DNA of 64,000 nucleotides from Curvibacter lanceolatus ATCC 14669 (GTDB lineage: Bacteria; Pseudomonadota; Gammaproteobacteria; Burkholderiales; Burkholderiaceae_C): assembly GCF_000381265.1 (NCBI RefSeq), contig NZ_KB906265.1, positions 1-64,000 of the forward strand. Direction: 5' to 3'. A program made the position numbers and the translations under genes. Under the pieces are notes generated by a model, which made no database searches, was not told the DNA's origin, and was given only the letters and a program-made list of their open reading frames with translations. This document shows positions 9,123 through 18,578 of this stretch, piece by piece (positions within the stretch are counted from its first letter, which is position 1; each line of letters starts with the position of its first letter).

Positions 9123-10247
9123 ATGTCTCACGAATCGACCGGCCAAGCCCTGCACATCCTCCATCTGGAAGACTCCCCGGTCGACCACGAACTGGCCCGC
9201 CTGGCCCTGCAGCGCGCAGGGCTGCAGTTTTCCATTGAGCGGGTGGACACCCTGGAAGACTTTGACCGAGCCCTGGCCTCGTGCCCGGACATCGTGCTGG
9301 CCGACTATCAATTGCCCGGCTTCAACGCGCTGGACGCGTGGCAACACGTGCAAGAAGCAGGCCTCGCCAGTCAGATGCCGGTGATCTTGCTGTCTGGCGC
9401 CATCGGCGAAACAGCGGCGGTCCAGGCCATTCAGCAAGGCATCAGCGACTACCTGCTCAAGGACAGCATCGGCAAGCTGGCCCACACCATCACCCGCGCG
9501 CTCGAGATCCACCAAGCCCACCGCGAGCGCGAACACGCAGCGCGTGAACTGGCGGCATCCCAGCAAAGGCTGGCCGAACTGGCCGAACACCTGCAAAGTT
9601 CGATCGAACAGGAGCGCAGCGCGATCGCCCGCGAGATCCATGACGACATTGGCGGCGCGCTCACCGCGGTGAAGTTCGACCTGGCCTGGCTGAGCCGACA
9701 CAGCACTGGCGAGCCCATGGACGGTCATATCAGAGCGGCTTCGGACATGCTGCAGCACGCCCTGGGCGCCAGCCAGCGCATCATGCTGAACCTTCGCCCG
9801 CCCATCCTGGATCAGGGGCTGCTGCCTGCCCTGCAATGGCTGGCCGACAGCTTCACCCGACGCACGGGCATTCCCGCACGCCTGCAAGCGAGACTGGAGG
9901 GAGGCTGCAGCAGGGCGTCCCGCGATGTTCAACTGGTGGCCTACCGCACCGCCCAAGAATCCTTGACCAACATCACCAAATACGCGCAGTGCAGCCGGGT
10001 CGACATCGATATTGCAGAAGACCGGGCCGCCTTGACCCTGGAAGTCTCGGACAATGGGCGAGGCATCCATGGCGACGAACTCGAAAAGCCCAAGTCCTTC
10101 GGACTCAAAGGCCTGCAGGAGCGTGCCAGGATGGCGGGTGGCTGGCTGGACATCAGCAGCCAGCCCGGTCGCGGCACCGCGATCACACTCACCGTGCCCA
10201 TGGGCGATTCGCCCGACCTGACCCCCAACGAAGAGGACACCCCATGA
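9123..10247 (+). CDS. Cytoplasmic receiver-histidine kinase (NarX/DesK-type catalytic core)
   Basis: The 374-residue protein has no signal peptide or membrane segment. Residues 10-125 form a receiver domain (HILHLEDSPVDHE, phospho-acceptor in IVLADYQLPG, KDSIGKL at the end). A coiled coil (about 135-165) leads to a HisKA_3 dimerisation helix with the phospho-accepting His in AIAREIHDDIGGAL, then a HATPase_c domain with ESLTNITKYA, SDNGRGI and FGLKGLQERA. Input therefore comes from another phosphodonor or partner protein, not from a bound ligand. It starts 204 bp from the divergent che operon and overlaps the next gene by ATGA. The target is unknown; the location suggests motility control. Confidence 0.9.
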   Translation: MSHESTGQALHILHLEDSPVDHELARLALQRAGLQFSIERVDTLEDFDRALASCPDIVLADYQLPGFNALDAWQHVQEAGLASQMPVILLSGAIGETAAVQAIQQGISDYLLKDSIGKLAHTITRALEIHQAHREREHAARELAASQQRLAELAEHLQSSIEQERSAIAREIHDDIGGALTAVKFDLAWLSRHSTGEPMDGHIRAASDMLQHALGASQRIMLNLRPPILDQGLLPALQWLADSFTRRTGIPARLQARLEGGCSRASRDVQLVAYRTAQESLTNITKYAQCSRVDIDIAEDRAALTLEVSDNGRGIHGDELEKPKSFGLKGLQERARMAGGWLDISSQPGRGTAITLTVPMGDSPDLTPNEEDTP

Positions 10248-10873
10248 TCCGCGTGATGCTTTGCGATGACCATGCCATGCTGCGCCGCGGCATCCGCGAT
10301 ACGCTGGCAGAGGCGGTGGACATCCAGGTCACGGCCGAAGCGGGCAGCTACCCCGAATTGCGCGAAGCGCTGCGCAACTCGCCGTGTGACGTACTCCTGC
10401 TCGACCTGAACATGCCTGGCCGTGGTGGCCTCGAAGTGCTCGCCAGCCTGAAAGAGACCCACCCTGACATCAAGGTGTTGATCGTCTCGATGTACCCCGA
10501 GGACCAATACGCCTTGCGATGCCTCAAGGCGGGCGCCCAGGGCTACCTGAACAAGGCGGGCGACCCCGAAGACCTGATCAAGGCTGTGCGAACCGTGATG
10601 GAGGGCCGCAAACACCTCACGCCCGAAGTGGCGCAGTTGCTGGCCGACAGCCTGTCCCGCCCCGCCCACGAGGCGCCGCACGCCACGCTGTCCGAGCGTG
10701 AACTGCAAACCCTGCTGAAGATCGCCTCGGGCAAGCGCCTGTCCGACATTGCTGAAGAACTGATGCTGAGCCCCAAGACCGTCAGCGTCTACCGGACCCG
10801 GGTGCTGGAAAAGCTGAGCCTCAGCAACAATGCCGAACTCACGGTCTACGCGATACGCAACAACCTGGTGTGA
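10244..10873 (+). CDS. Two-component response regulator, NarL/FixJ family
   Basis: This 209-residue transcription factor is the cognate partner of the preceding kinase: its ATG overlaps that gene's TGA. The N-terminal receiver domain has CDDHAMLRRG and the phospho-acceptor region VLLLDLNMPGRGG. The C-terminal LuxR-type helix-turn-helix has LSERELQTLLKIASGKRL and LMLSPKTVSVYRTRVLEKL. It ends 21 bp from the convergent fliR, with no obvious hairpin between them. Its regulon cannot be read from the sequence. Confidence 0.93.
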   Translation: MIRVMLCDDHAMLRRGIRDTLAEAVDIQVTAEAGSYPELREALRNSPCDVLLLDLNMPGRGGLEVLASLKETHPDIKVLIVSMYPEDQYALRCLKAGAQGYLNKAGDPEDLIKAVRTVMEGRKHLTPEVAQLLADSLSRPAHEAPHATLSERELQTLLKIASGKRLSDIAEELMLSPKTVSVYRTRVLEKLSLSNNAELTVYAIRNNLV

Positions 10874-10894
10874 ACACGCGGGGCTCAAGCGACC

Positions 10895-11662
10895 CTAGTG
10901 CACCCCAAACAGGTCCATGACGCGCTCCAGCAAGGCCAAGACCGGTTGATCCAGCATCGGGGTGATGAGCGATACGCCCAGCAAGCCAATGCTGAGCGTG
11001 ACGGGAAACCCCACCGAGAAGATGTTCATCTGCGGGGCCACGCGCGAGATCACCCCCAGCATGAGGTTGACGAACAACAGCAACCCGATCACCGGCAAGG
11101 CGATCCACAAGGCGCTCGAAAACAGATCGGCCCCCAGCTGATACAACTTCAACTGCGCCAGGGCCTCCAGGAAATTGCCATCGGCCGGAAATGCATCAAA
11201 GCTTTTGATCACGGCCATCAGCAGCATCAGGTGGCCGTTGATGACCACAAACAGCAAGGTGGCGATGTTGCCCATGAAAGAGGACACCGCACTGGATTGC
11301 CGATTGGTCATGGGGTCAAAGAAAGACGCGAAGCTCAGTCCCATCTGCAGACCGATCAACTCACCCGCCAACTCGACACTGCCGAACACCAGCCGCGCCG
11401 CAAACCCGATGGCCAAACCCACACCCACTTGCTGCAGCACCGCGCCCAGAGCCTGGGTGCTGTTGACCGAGATCATGGGCTGATCGACCAGCACGGCCTG
11501 GGCCGACAAAGCCACCAAAAAGGCCAGACCGATCTTGGCGCGCATCGGGATCGATCGAACCGAATAGACCGGCGCCACCGAGAACATGGCCAGCACACGC
11601 AAAAAAGGCCACAGGATGGGCGACATCCAGGCGACGATTTGCGCCTCGGAAAACGAGACCAC
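10895..11662 (-). CDS. fliR: Flagellar type III export gate protein FliR
   Basis: FliR is an inner-membrane component of the FliPQR export gate. The 255-residue protein has several hydrophobic segments and family elements such as ARLVFGSVELAGELIGLQMG and ALPVIGLLLFVNLMLGVISR. The GTG at 11662 is the preferred start because it opens the conserved MVSFSEAQIVAWMSP region and falls two bases after the fliQ stop. The frame runs open to 11734, which would overlap fliQ. It is the last gene of the fliLMNOPQR run. Confidence 0.94.
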   Translation of the reverse strand: MVSFSEAQIVAWMSPILWPFLRVLAMFSVAPVYSVRSIPMRAKIGLAFLVALSAQAVLVDQPMISVNSTQALGAVLQQVGVGLAIGFAARLVFGSVELAGELIGLQMGLSFASFFDPMTNRQSSAVSSFMGNIATLLFVVINGHLMLLMAVIKSFDAFPADGNFLEALAQLKLYQLGADLFSSALWIALPVIGLLLFVNLMLGVISRVAPQMNIFSVGFPVTLSIGLLGVSLITPMLDQPVLALLERVMDLFGVH

Positions 11663-11664
11663 GC

Positions 11665-11934
11665 CTAGCCCGCCATGGTCGGGATCGACTCGATCATGCG
11701 CCGCAGATAGTCCACCAGGGTGGTCAACATCCATGGCCCACCCACCAGGAACACCGCCACCGCAGCCAACAGCTTGGGCACAAAGGTCAGGGTGGTCTCA
11801 TGGATCTGCGTGATGGCCTGGAACACGCTCACCACCAGGCCCACCACCATCACCACCAGCAAGATGGGCAGTGACACCAGCAGCATCAACTCCATCGCTT
11901 CGCGCCCGATGGTCAGCACCATTTGAGGATTCAT
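11665..11934 (-). CDS. fliQ: Flagellar type III export gate protein FliQ
   Basis: This 89-residue protein has two transmembrane helices (LMLLVSLPILLVVMVVGLVV and LLAAVAVFLVGGPWMLTTLV), exactly the FliQ plan and length. It contains the family motif AITQIHETTLTFVPK between the helices. It lies between fliP and fliR and builds the export gate with them. Confidence 0.96.
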   Translation of the reverse strand: MNPQMVLTIGREAMELMLLVSLPILLVVMVVGLVVSVFQAITQIHETTLTFVPKLLAAVAVFLVGGPWMLTTLVDYLRRMIESIPTMAG

Positions 11935-11952
11935 GGCAGTCCTGTCCTTCTC

Positions 11953-12759
11953 TCAGTTCGCAAAGCTGGCTGCGAGCGAGCCAATCATGAGGTTCCAGCC
12001 ATCGGCCAGCACGAACAGCATCAATTTGAATGGCAAGGCCACCAACACCGGTGACAGCATCATCATGCCCAGAGACATCAGGATGCTGGAGACCACCATG
12101 TCGATCACCAGAAACGGGATGAAGATCATGAAGCCGATCTGGAACGCGGTCTTCAGCTCACTGGTGGCAAACGCCGGCACCAGGATGCGCAAGGGAGCCG
12201 TCTCTGCCGTCACGCTCGGATCCAGCTTGGCCAAGCGGGCGAACAGCGCAAAGTCGGACTGACGGGTCTGCTTCAGCATGAACTGTCGGATCGGCGGATC
12301 AGCCTTGGCCATCGCCTGCTCAAAACTGATGGCATTGGTGCTGTAGGGCAGATAGGCGTCTTCGTAGATGCGGTCAAACGTCGGCCCCATCACAAAAAAG
12401 GTCAGGAACAGCGACAAGCCCACCACCACCTGGTTCGGGGGCGCTGATTGCGTTCCCAGAGCCTGGCGCAGCAGCGACAACACGATCACGATGCGCGTGA
12501 AACCCGTCATCATCAGCAAAATGGCTGGCAGAAACGACAGCGCCGTGAAGAAAAGCAGCGTCTGGATGGGCACTGAAAAACTGGTGCCGCCGGTACCCGA
12601 ACCCACCAGCAGCGGCAATTGCCCGGCCGGTTGCGCCTGCGCGCACCAGGGCAACAAGCCGATCAATGCCAGCGCAGCGCTCGTCAACACCCCCGCCCGG
12701 CTCGAAAATGAGCCACGCAGCCACAGCGCACGGGCAAAGCCCCTCAAATCAACGCCCAT
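11953..12759 (-). CDS. fliP: Flagellar type III export gate protein FliP
   Basis: FliP forms the core of the export gate. The 268-residue precursor has an N-terminal signal-type segment (about residues 25-42, [16 protein letters not shown]), then membrane helices with [18 protein letters not shown], a periplasmic loop, and the C-terminal pair with [20 protein letters not shown] and [20 protein letters not shown]. The start overlaps the end of fliO by 11 bp. Confidence 0.97.
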   Translation of the reverse strand: MGVDLRGFARALWLRGSFSSRAGVLTSAALALIGLLPWCAQAQPAGQLPLLVGSGTGGTSFSVPIQTLLFFTALSFLPAILLMMTGFTRIVIVLSLLRQALGTQSAPPNQVVVGLSLFLTFFVMGPTFDRIYEDAYLPYSTNAISFEQAMAKADPPIRQFMLKQTRQSDFALFARLAKLDPSVTAETAPLRILVPAFATSELKTAFQIGFMIFIPFLVIDMVVSSILMSLGMMMLSPVLVALPFKLMLFVLADGWNLMIGSLAASFAN

Positions 12760-13099
12760 CGTTCACCGATCCAGCAGGAGAGGCGGCCAGTGCCGCGGCA
12801 AAACTCACAGGCGCCGCATCCGGCGATGCCGCCCCTGCGGCGACCACCGGGAAACTCTGCAGACAGGTGACTTGCTGCGCCGTCACCCCCAGCACCAGCC
12901 AGGTCCGCGCATGGGGTGGGCCGACCTCGACCGTCACCACACGCTGCTGCGGGCCCACGGCCACACTGGAGATCAGGTCCGAAGACAGCCAGACCCCGCC
13001 CGCCTTGCCACGCTGCAGGCGCTGCAACCAGCGCAGGCCCCAGGGCAACAGGGCCAGCAGCCCCACCAGCAGGGCCAACGGCCCGATGGATTGCCACAT
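12749..13099 (-). CDS. fliO: Flagellar biosynthesis protein FliO
   Basis: FliO is a small bitopic membrane protein that assists assembly of the FliP ring. The 116-residue product has an N-terminal membrane helix ([20 protein letters not shown]), a basic stretch (LQRLQRGK) and a small cytoplasmic domain with [15 protein letters not shown]. FliO is poorly conserved; the call rests on this architecture and on the position between fliN and fliP. Confidence 0.9.
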   Translation of the reverse strand: MWQSIGPLALLVGLLALLPWGLRWLQRLQRGKAGGVWLSSDLISSVAVGPQQRVVTVEVGPPHARTWLVLGVTAQQVTCLQSFPVVAAGAASPDAAPVSFAAALAASPAGSVNDGR

Positions 13100-13103
13100 G
13101 CGT

Positions 13104-13544
13104 TTACCCCTTGCTCACACGACGCAGGCGCTCTGACGGCGTGACCACGTCGGTCAGCCGGATACCGAACTTGTCGTTCACTACCACCACCTCGCCCTGC
13201 GCAATCAGGTAGCCGTTGACCAACACATCCATGGGCTCACCCGCCAGTGCATCGAGCTCAACAACCGAGCCTTGGGCCAGTTGCAGGATGTACTTGATCG
13301 GCACTTTGGTACGCCCCAACTCCACCGACAACTGCACCGGAATGTCCAGCACCATGTTGATGTCGTTGAGCGAACCATCGCCTCCAGGCGAGCCGCCGTA
13401 GGACGATCGCGATGGCTCGCCGCCCGACAAGGGGCCTCCGGGCTCATGCATCGGACCTTCATCAGCCCGCTTCTGCTCTTCCAGCGCCTCGGCCCAACCC
13501 GCCATGGGATCGTCAGCTGGATCCTGGTTTTCTTCAGACGACAT
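13104..13544 (-). CDS. fliN: Flagellar motor switch protein FliN
   Basis: FliN is part of the C ring that binds CheY-P and switches rotation. The C-terminal SpoA domain (about 75-146) is clear: VELGRTKVPIKYILQLAQGS, ALAGEPMDVLVNGYLIAQGE and FGIRLTDVV. The first 65 residues are an acidic, Gly/Pro-rich extension. The start at 13544 has GGAG seven bases upstream; the open frame upstream begins at a TTG that overlaps this ribosome site. It overlaps the end of fliM by 11 bp. Confidence 0.96.
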   Translation of the reverse strand: MSSEENQDPADDPMAGWAEALEEQKRADEGPMHEPGGPLSGGEPSRSSYGGSPGGDGSLNDINMVLDIPVQLSVELGRTKVPIKYILQLAQGSVVELDALAGEPMDVLVNGYLIAQGEVVVVNDKFGIRLTDVVTPSERLRRVSKG

Positions 13545-14538
13545 TCTTATCTCCAATCCAGTTCAGATCGTGGCTGCGCAGGCATTCCTCGATCCGGATC
13601 GCATACTTTGAGTTGTGAGTCCCGTATTGGCACTCGAAAATCGGCACGCCGCCGATCGAAGCGCGGATGCGGGGCTGACGGTCCAGCTCGATGAAGTCAC
13701 CGGGCTTCATGGCCAACAATTGTTCCACGGTGGCATCAGCACGTGCCAGCTCGGCCACCAGCGTCACTTCGGCCGCCTGGATTTCACGCGTCAGCACCTT
13801 CACCCAGCGGCGATCGACCTCGATCGAATCCCCCTGGGTGGAGGAATACAGCACATCGCGGATCGGCTCCAGAGTGGCATACGGCATGCACAGGTGGATG
13901 GCGCCCGACAACTCGCCGATTTCCAGCTGGAACGCGGTGGACACCACGATCTCACTGGGCGTGGCGATGTTGGCAAACTGAGGCTGCATTTCCGAGCGCT
14001 GATACTCCAGCTCCAGCGGGTAGATGCCCTGCCAGGCTTTCTTGTATTCGGTGCAGATCACGTCCACCAGTCGGTTGATCACGCGCCGCTCGGTCGGGGA
14101 GAAATCACGCCCTTCGATGCGGGTCTGGAACTTGCCGACACCCCCATACAAGGTGTCGATGATGCCGAACACCAGCGCAGGCTCGCACACGATCAAGCCA
14201 CTGCCACGCAAGGGGCGGATGGCCACAATATTGAAGTTGGTCGGCACGGCCAGTTCACGCAAGAAGGCGCTGTATCGCTGCACGGCCACGGTGCCCACCG
14301 AGATCTCAGGGCTGCGGCGGATGAAGTTGAACAGGCCGATGCGGAAGTTGCGGGCAAAGCGCTCGTTGACGATTTCCATCGTCGGCATGCGCCCGCGAAC
14401 AATCCGCTCCTGGCTGGAAATGTCGTAGCTGCGAACCGCCCCCGCCTCGGGGATGTCCTCAACAATCTTCTGACTCTCGCCCGTGACCCCCTCCAGAAGC
14501 GCATCGACTTCTTCCTGGGAGAGAAAGGATTCGCTCAT
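13534..14538 (-). CDS. fliM: Flagellar motor switch protein FliM
   Basis: FliM receives CheY-P at its N terminus and anchors FliN. The 334-residue protein begins with the CheY-binding segment (LSQEEVDALLEGV), has the CheC-like middle domain (GRMPTMEIVNERFARNFR; GSGLIVCEPALVFGIIDTLY) and a C-terminal SpoA domain (LLAMKPGDFIELD). AGGAG lies upstream of the ATG. Translation is probably coupled to fliN. Confidence 0.97.
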   Translation of the reverse strand: MSESFLSQEEVDALLEGVTGESQKIVEDIPEAGAVRSYDISSQERIVRGRMPTMEIVNERFARNFRIGLFNFIRRSPEISVGTVAVQRYSAFLRELAVPTNFNIVAIRPLRGSGLIVCEPALVFGIIDTLYGGVGKFQTRIEGRDFSPTERRVINRLVDVICTEYKKAWQGIYPLELEYQRSEMQPQFANIATPSEIVVSTAFQLEIGELSGAIHLCMPYATLEPIRDVLYSSTQGDSIEVDRRWVKVLTREIQAAEVTLVAELARADATVEQLLAMKPGDFIELDRQPRIRASIGGVPIFECQYGTHNSKYAIRIEECLRSHDLNWIGDKNVV

Positions 14539-14547
14539 GAGGGCTCC

Positions 14548-15102
14548 TTACTGGACGATGAAGTTGGAAAACAGCACCGCCGTGAGCGGGCTTTCAGCTC
14601 GTTTGACCTTCTTCTTTTTCTTGGCTTTGGGCGCCTCTTCCTCTTCTTCGACTTCGTAGCCCAGAATGCGCGAAGACTCCTTGAGGATCTCGCCGGCCAG
14701 TTTTTCCTTGCCGTCAGTGGTCAACAACTCTTCCGAGGTGCGCTGGGAGGACTGGCGAAGAATCATGTCGCGGATCTTGGGCAGGTAGGCCTTGACCTGA
14801 TCGGCCGCATGCGCATCCTCGATCTCGAAGGTCACGCCGATCTGGGCAAACCGGTCGCCCCCCTGATCGGCCAGGTTGACCACCATGTTCTCCAGCGGCA
14901 GGTAGGTGGGCGGCGTTTTCTTAGCGTCATGCGATGCCGCTGCGGCCGGCTTTTCATCACCGTCCTCGTCGGCATTCTTTTTCATCAGAAAAAAGTAGCC
15001 CGCACCGCCACCGCCCAGCAACAACACGGCCGCGACGATGATGATGAGCATCTTTTTGCTTTTGGGCTTTTCCTTGGCATCGGCTGCGGGAGCATCAGAC
15101 AC
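14548..15102 (-). CDS. fliL: Flagellar basal body-associated protein FliL
   Basis: FliL is a bitopic inner-membrane protein around the stator-rotor interface. The 184-residue protein has a charged cytoplasmic start, one membrane helix (MLIIIVAAVLLLGGGGAGYF) and a periplasmic domain with YLPLENMVVNLADQGGDRFA. Near residues 150-170 there is an unusual run of acidic then basic residues (EVEEEEEAPKAKKKKKVKR), which most FliL proteins lack at that length. GAAGGAAA precedes the start. It heads the fliLMNOPQR group. Confidence 0.95.
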   Translation of the reverse strand: MSDAPAADAKEKPKSKKMLIIIVAAVLLLGGGGAGYFFLMKKNADEDGDEKPAAAASHDAKKTPPTYLPLENMVVNLADQGGDRFAQIGVTFEIEDAHAADQVKAYLPKIRDMILRQSSQRTSEELLTTDGKEKLAGEILKESSRILGYEVEEEEEAPKAKKKKKVKRAESPLTAVLFSNFIVQ

Positions 15103-15167
15103 GTTGTTTCCTTCTGGCGATCACCCTGCTGCATGCCGGGACGGCTGGCAGTAGATGCATGTTGGTG

Positions 15168-15194
15168 ATTATTGGGTCAATCGAGCCCAATAAT
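15168..15194. promoter_or_regulatory. Perfect 9-bp inverted repeat upstream of fliL
   Basis: ATTATTGGG (15168-15176) and CCCAATAAT (15186-15194) form a perfect palindrome with a 9-base spacer, in the 189-bp gap between fliK and fliL. It is 66 bp upstream of the fliL start and has no T tract, so an operator for a dimeric regulator is more likely than a terminator. It does not fit the E. coli FlhDC box closely. Confidence 0.4.
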
Positions 15195-15291
15195 AGCCAG
15201 AATAGAAGCCCTAAAACGGGGTTAAACAGGCTCAAGCCCCTGGGTCAGGGCGGGCGATCCAAGCCGCTGCGGGCCAAACGGCCCACCGAGC

Positions 15292-16680
15292 TCAGACAAA
15301 CAGATCGAGCGTGCGGTTGGTACTGACCGCACGCCGCACCACAGTGGCTGGCGCGTCGGAATCCTGTGCCGCCGAGGCCCGCGCGCCCACCCGACGGATG
15401 CCCGAGGCAGCATCGCTCCCCGGGCGAGACGAGGACGAACTGTCTGACTGTCCGTTGCCAGCGCCCACAGACACCCCGGCCAGGACCAGGCCCTCGCCCT
15501 GCAGCAGGGTCTTCAGCTCAGGCAAGGCCCCGTTGAGCATGTCGCGGGTAGCGGCCTGATCGGAGCGAAAGGCCACGCTGGCCTCATTGCCGTTCATGGA
15601 AATGCTCACCGCCACCGGCTGTCCATTGCCACCATCGAGGGTCAGCTCGGCGGCCTGGCGCTTCTGGTGGATCCAGTAGCTGACCTGCTCAGCCACCACC
15701 TCCTCCGAACTGCGCGCGTTGGAGTCGTTCAGACCTCCGCCCGCCGCACCGGGCGTGGCCGCGCTCACGCCCAGGCTCTGGCTTCGGTCCTGCCCGTCCG
15801 AAAGCGGCTGCAGGCTGACACTTTGCCGATCATCCTGCGCCTGCAAAGACTTGTGCTCACTGGATGAGCTTGAATCCGCACCAGCCAGGCGGCCCAGCAG
15901 TTTGCCGGCCTCCTCAGCGGCGGCGGCCAAAGGGGTGTTGTCAAGCACTCGGGTGGCCATGTCCTTGAAATCGACGTCGGCCTTGGCCAAGGGCACCAAC
16001 TGACCTGCAGCGCCGGTATCCGAGGTCAAGGCAGCCTTGCCGACCTCGGTGCCGCCAGCGGCCTGCGCCTGCAATTGCGCCAGCAAATCGCGATGGCCCT
16101 TGCGCGCCATGGCGCCCGACTCCAGCGAAACCCGGCCCGCGTCACCCGGCACACCGGGGCCTGCCGCCGAAACAGCGCCCGCGCCAGCGTCCTTCTGTGC
16201 CGCAGCAGCCATTTGCGCCAACACGGCCGGGTCGGTCGTGGCCTTGGTCACATCCGCCACGCCCGCAGGCAGCCCGGCGCCCGCGGACGTTCCGGTGGCT
16301 GGCTCCTTCGTGTCTGCCGTTGCCACCGCCGCAGCCTGGCGCGCCGATTCGGCCAACAAGGCCATTTGAGAGACCAAGTCTGTGGGCAAGGCCCCATCCC
16401 CCAGAGTCAAGGCATCGCCGTCGTCGCCCGGCACCTGCACCCCCGGCTTGCGTCGGGCCTGACCTTGCCCGCCCGGCAGCAGCGCCCCCAGGTCGCCCAG
16501 CCCGTCGGCCCCCAAGGCTGTCGAAGCGTCGGAGCCGTCGGCCAAGGCCGTCGAAAAATCGTCCAGCAGTCCGGTGAATCCGGCGCCAGCGCCTGCCGCA
16601 AGCTTGCCATGCCCCCTGGCATGGGTTGCGGATGCCGACGCAGGGGCCGATGTGCTGCTGGATTTGACTTGTTCTACCAT
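15292..16680 (-). CDS. fliK: Flagellar hook-length control protein FliK
   Basis: FliK is exported and measures the hook, then switches export specificity at FlhB. The 462-residue protein is low-complexity (Ala, Gly, Ser, Asp) over the first 300 residues, as FliK rulers are. It has a conserved C-terminal Flg_hook domain (about 330-415) with AELTLDGGNGQPVAVSISMN, EASVAFRSDQAATRDML and LVLAGVSVGAG. It ends in RTLDLFV. It follows fliJ and precedes the gap before fliL. Confidence 0.93.
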   Translation of the reverse strand: MVEQVKSSSTSAPASASATHARGHGKLAAGAGAGFTGLLDDFSTALADGSDASTALGADGLGDLGALLPGGQGQARRKPGVQVPGDDGDALTLGDGALPTDLVSQMALLAESARQAAAVATADTKEPATGTSAGAGLPAGVADVTKATTDPAVLAQMAAAAQKDAGAGAVSAAGPGVPGDAGRVSLESGAMARKGHRDLLAQLQAQAAGGTEVGKAALTSDTGAAGQLVPLAKADVDFKDMATRVLDNTPLAAAAEEAGKLLGRLAGADSSSSSEHKSLQAQDDRQSVSLQPLSDGQDRSQSLGVSAATPGAAGGGLNDSNARSSEEVVAEQVSYWIHQKRQAAELTLDGGNGQPVAVSISMNGNEASVAFRSDQAATRDMLNGALPELKTLLQGEGLVLAGVSVGAGNGQSDSSSSSRPGSDAASGIRRVGARASAAQDSDAPATVVRRAVSTNRTLDLFV

Positions 16681-16691
16681 GGTCTACCTCG

Positions 16692-17144
16692 TCAGGCTGT
16701 GGGCTGAATCTTCAGGCGGTGGCGCGATGCTGCCAGCTCGTCCACCTCTTTCTGTTCGCGGCGCTGCAAAACCACCGCCGCATCGTGCTGGCGACGCTGC
16801 ACCACCTGGCGCAGGCTCACCAGGCGCAGTTCCGCCTGGGTCAGCTCGCGCTCGGCGTCTTGCACCAACTGGTCATGGCGCGCCATCTGGGTCTTCTGCA
16901 ATTCAATCGTCTGGTCCAGGCGGTCCATGAACTGGCGGTGATGGAACATCACCTCTGGAGCGATGCCCAACTGCCCCCGGATCAGCCACCGCTGCTCGGT
17001 CTCGCCAGAATAGCCGGTCAACTGGTCCATTTGCTGCTGCGCCCGCTGGCGGTTCAGGCGGGCCTGGGCCAGGCGCTGGACAGCCGCATCGCGCAGCCGT
17101 GTCGCATGCTCCATGGCCACTTGCAATCCGTGAGACGCTGCCAT
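16692..17144 (-). CDS. fliJ: Flagellar export chaperone FliJ
   Basis: FliJ is a coiled-coil stalk protein that couples the FliI ATPase to FlhA. The 150-residue product is almost entirely alpha-helical and rich in Gln, Arg and Glu (for example RLAQARLNRQRAQQQMDQL), with the usual FliJ length. It lies 15 bp after fliI and 11 bp before fliK. Confidence 0.93.
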   Translation of the reverse strand: MAASHGLQVAMEHATRLRDAAVQRLAQARLNRQRAQQQMDQLTGYSGETEQRWLIRGQLGIAPEVMFHHRQFMDRLDQTIELQKTQMARHDQLVQDAERELTQAELRLVSLRQVVQRRQHDAAVVLQRREQKEVDELAASRHRLKIQPTA

Positions 17145-17159
17145 CGTGGTGCTCCTGGG

Positions 17160-18578
17160 TCAGGGGTTGATCTGCAGGCCCAGGCTGGCTGCCATCTGGT
17201 CCAGCGCCTGTTGCAGGTTGACGGCATCGTGCATGTCCTGCTGCAAAAAGCTGGCCATGCCCCGCTGCAACTGAATGGCTTCATCCAGATCGGGGTCGCT
17301 GCCCTGTACATAGGCGCCGACCTGGATCAGATCGCGGCTCTTCTGATAGCGCGAATACATGGCCTTGAAGCGCCGGGCCACCTCGATGTGGATCGGGCTG
17401 ACCACGTTGTGCATCACGCGGGAGGCCGACTGTTCGATGTCGATGGCCGGGTAATGTCCGGCCTCGGCCAAGGTGCGTGACAACACAATGTGGCCATCCA
17501 GAATGGCCCGGGCCGCGTCGGCGATCGGGTCCTGCTGGTCATCCCCTTCGGACAGAACCGTGTAGAAGGCCGTGATCGACCCCACCCCATTGAGGCCATT
17601 GCCACTGCGCTCCACCAACTGGGGCAACTTGGCAAAACAGGAGGGCGGGTAGCCCTTGGTGGCCGGCGGCTCGCCAATGGCGAGTGCGATCTCGCGCTGC
17701 GCCATGGCATAGCGGGTGAGCGAATCCATCAACAACAGCACATGCTTGCCCTTGTCGCGAAAGTGTTCCGCTACCGCGGTGGCGTAGGCGGCCCCCTGCA
17801 TGCGCAGCAAAGGCGGCGCGTCGGCCGGGGCCGCCACCACCACCGAGCGGGCGCGCCCATCGTCGCCCAGGATGTCCTCGATGAACTCTTTCACTTCGCG
17901 ACCGCGCTCACCGATCAGGCCCACCACGATGACGTCGGCCTGCGTATAGCGGGCCATCATGCCCAGCAACACGCTCTTGCCCACGCCAGAGCCCGCAAAC
18001 AGGCCCAAGCGCTGACCACGGCCCACGGTCAGCAAGGCATTGATGGCGCGCACACCGGTGTCCAGCGGCTCACGCACGGGATCGCGGTCCATGGCGTTGA
18101 TCTGGCGCCGGCCCGGGGGTTCGGCCACCACATCGAGCACCGGCCCTTGGTGATCCAGGGGTTGACCCGAGGCATCCACCACGCGCCCCAGCAGACCATC
18201 GCCCAGTGGCAAGCGCAACACCCCCAGCGACAAGGCGGAGGCGGGCAAGGGCTCGTCGCCCAGGCGAGGCACAGGCACAAAGGGCAAGGCCGGTGTCACC
18301 ACCGCACCGCTGGACAAGCCGTGGATATCGCCGGCCGGCATCAGGAATGCCCGCTCGCCCGAAAAACCCACCACCTCGGCCAGCACGGGCTCCGAATCTT
18401 TCTGGGTGATCCAGCACTGCGAGCCCACCGGCACGCGGATGCCCGTGGCCTCCAGCACCAGGCCGGTCAAGCGGGTCAGCGTGCCGCGGCTTTCCAGCGC
18501 CATGCCCCGCGAGACCCGCTGACGCAGGTCCTGCATGTAAACGTCCCAGCGCGGCAGGCTGTCGTGCTCAGTCGACAT
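17160..18578 (-). CDS. fliI: Flagellum-specific ATPase FliI
   Basis: FliI is the hexameric ATPase of the flagellar type III export apparatus. The 472-residue protein contains Walker A ([13 protein letters not shown]), the [20 protein letters not shown] segment, Walker B ([19 protein letters not shown]) and the [18 protein letters not shown] region. The start at 18578 is supported by GGAGGTG upstream and by the conserved length; the open frame continues to 18803 but only inside fliH. It overlaps fliH by 11 bp. Confidence 0.97.
   Translation of the reverse strand: MSTEHDSLPRWDVYMQDLRQRVSRGMALESRGTLTRLTGLVLEATGIRVPVGSQCWITQKDSEPVLAEVVGFSGERAFLMPAGDIHGLSSGAVVTPALPFVPVPRLGDEPLPASALSLGVLRLPLGDGLLGRVVDASGQPLDHQGPVLDVVAEPPGRRQINAMDRDPVREPLDTGVRAINALLTVGRGQRLGLFAGSGVGKSVLLGMMARYTQADVIVVGLIGERGREVKEFIEDILGDDGRARSVVVAAPADAPPLLRMQGAAYATAVAEHFRDKGKHVLLLMDSLTRYAMAQREIALAIGEPPATKGYPPSCFAKLPQLVERSGNGLNGVGSITAFYTVLSEGDDQQDPIADAARAILDGHIVLSRTLAEAGHYPAIDIEQSASRVMHNVVSPIHIEVARRFKAMYSRYQKSRDLIQVGAYVQGSDPDLDEAIQLQRGMASFLQQDMHDAVNLQQALDQMAASLGLQINP

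Noticed and set aside
15168-15194. The palindrome as an E. coli-type FlhDC box
   Set aside because: The half-sites do not match the FlhDC consensus and the spacing differs; only a generic inverted repeat is claimed.
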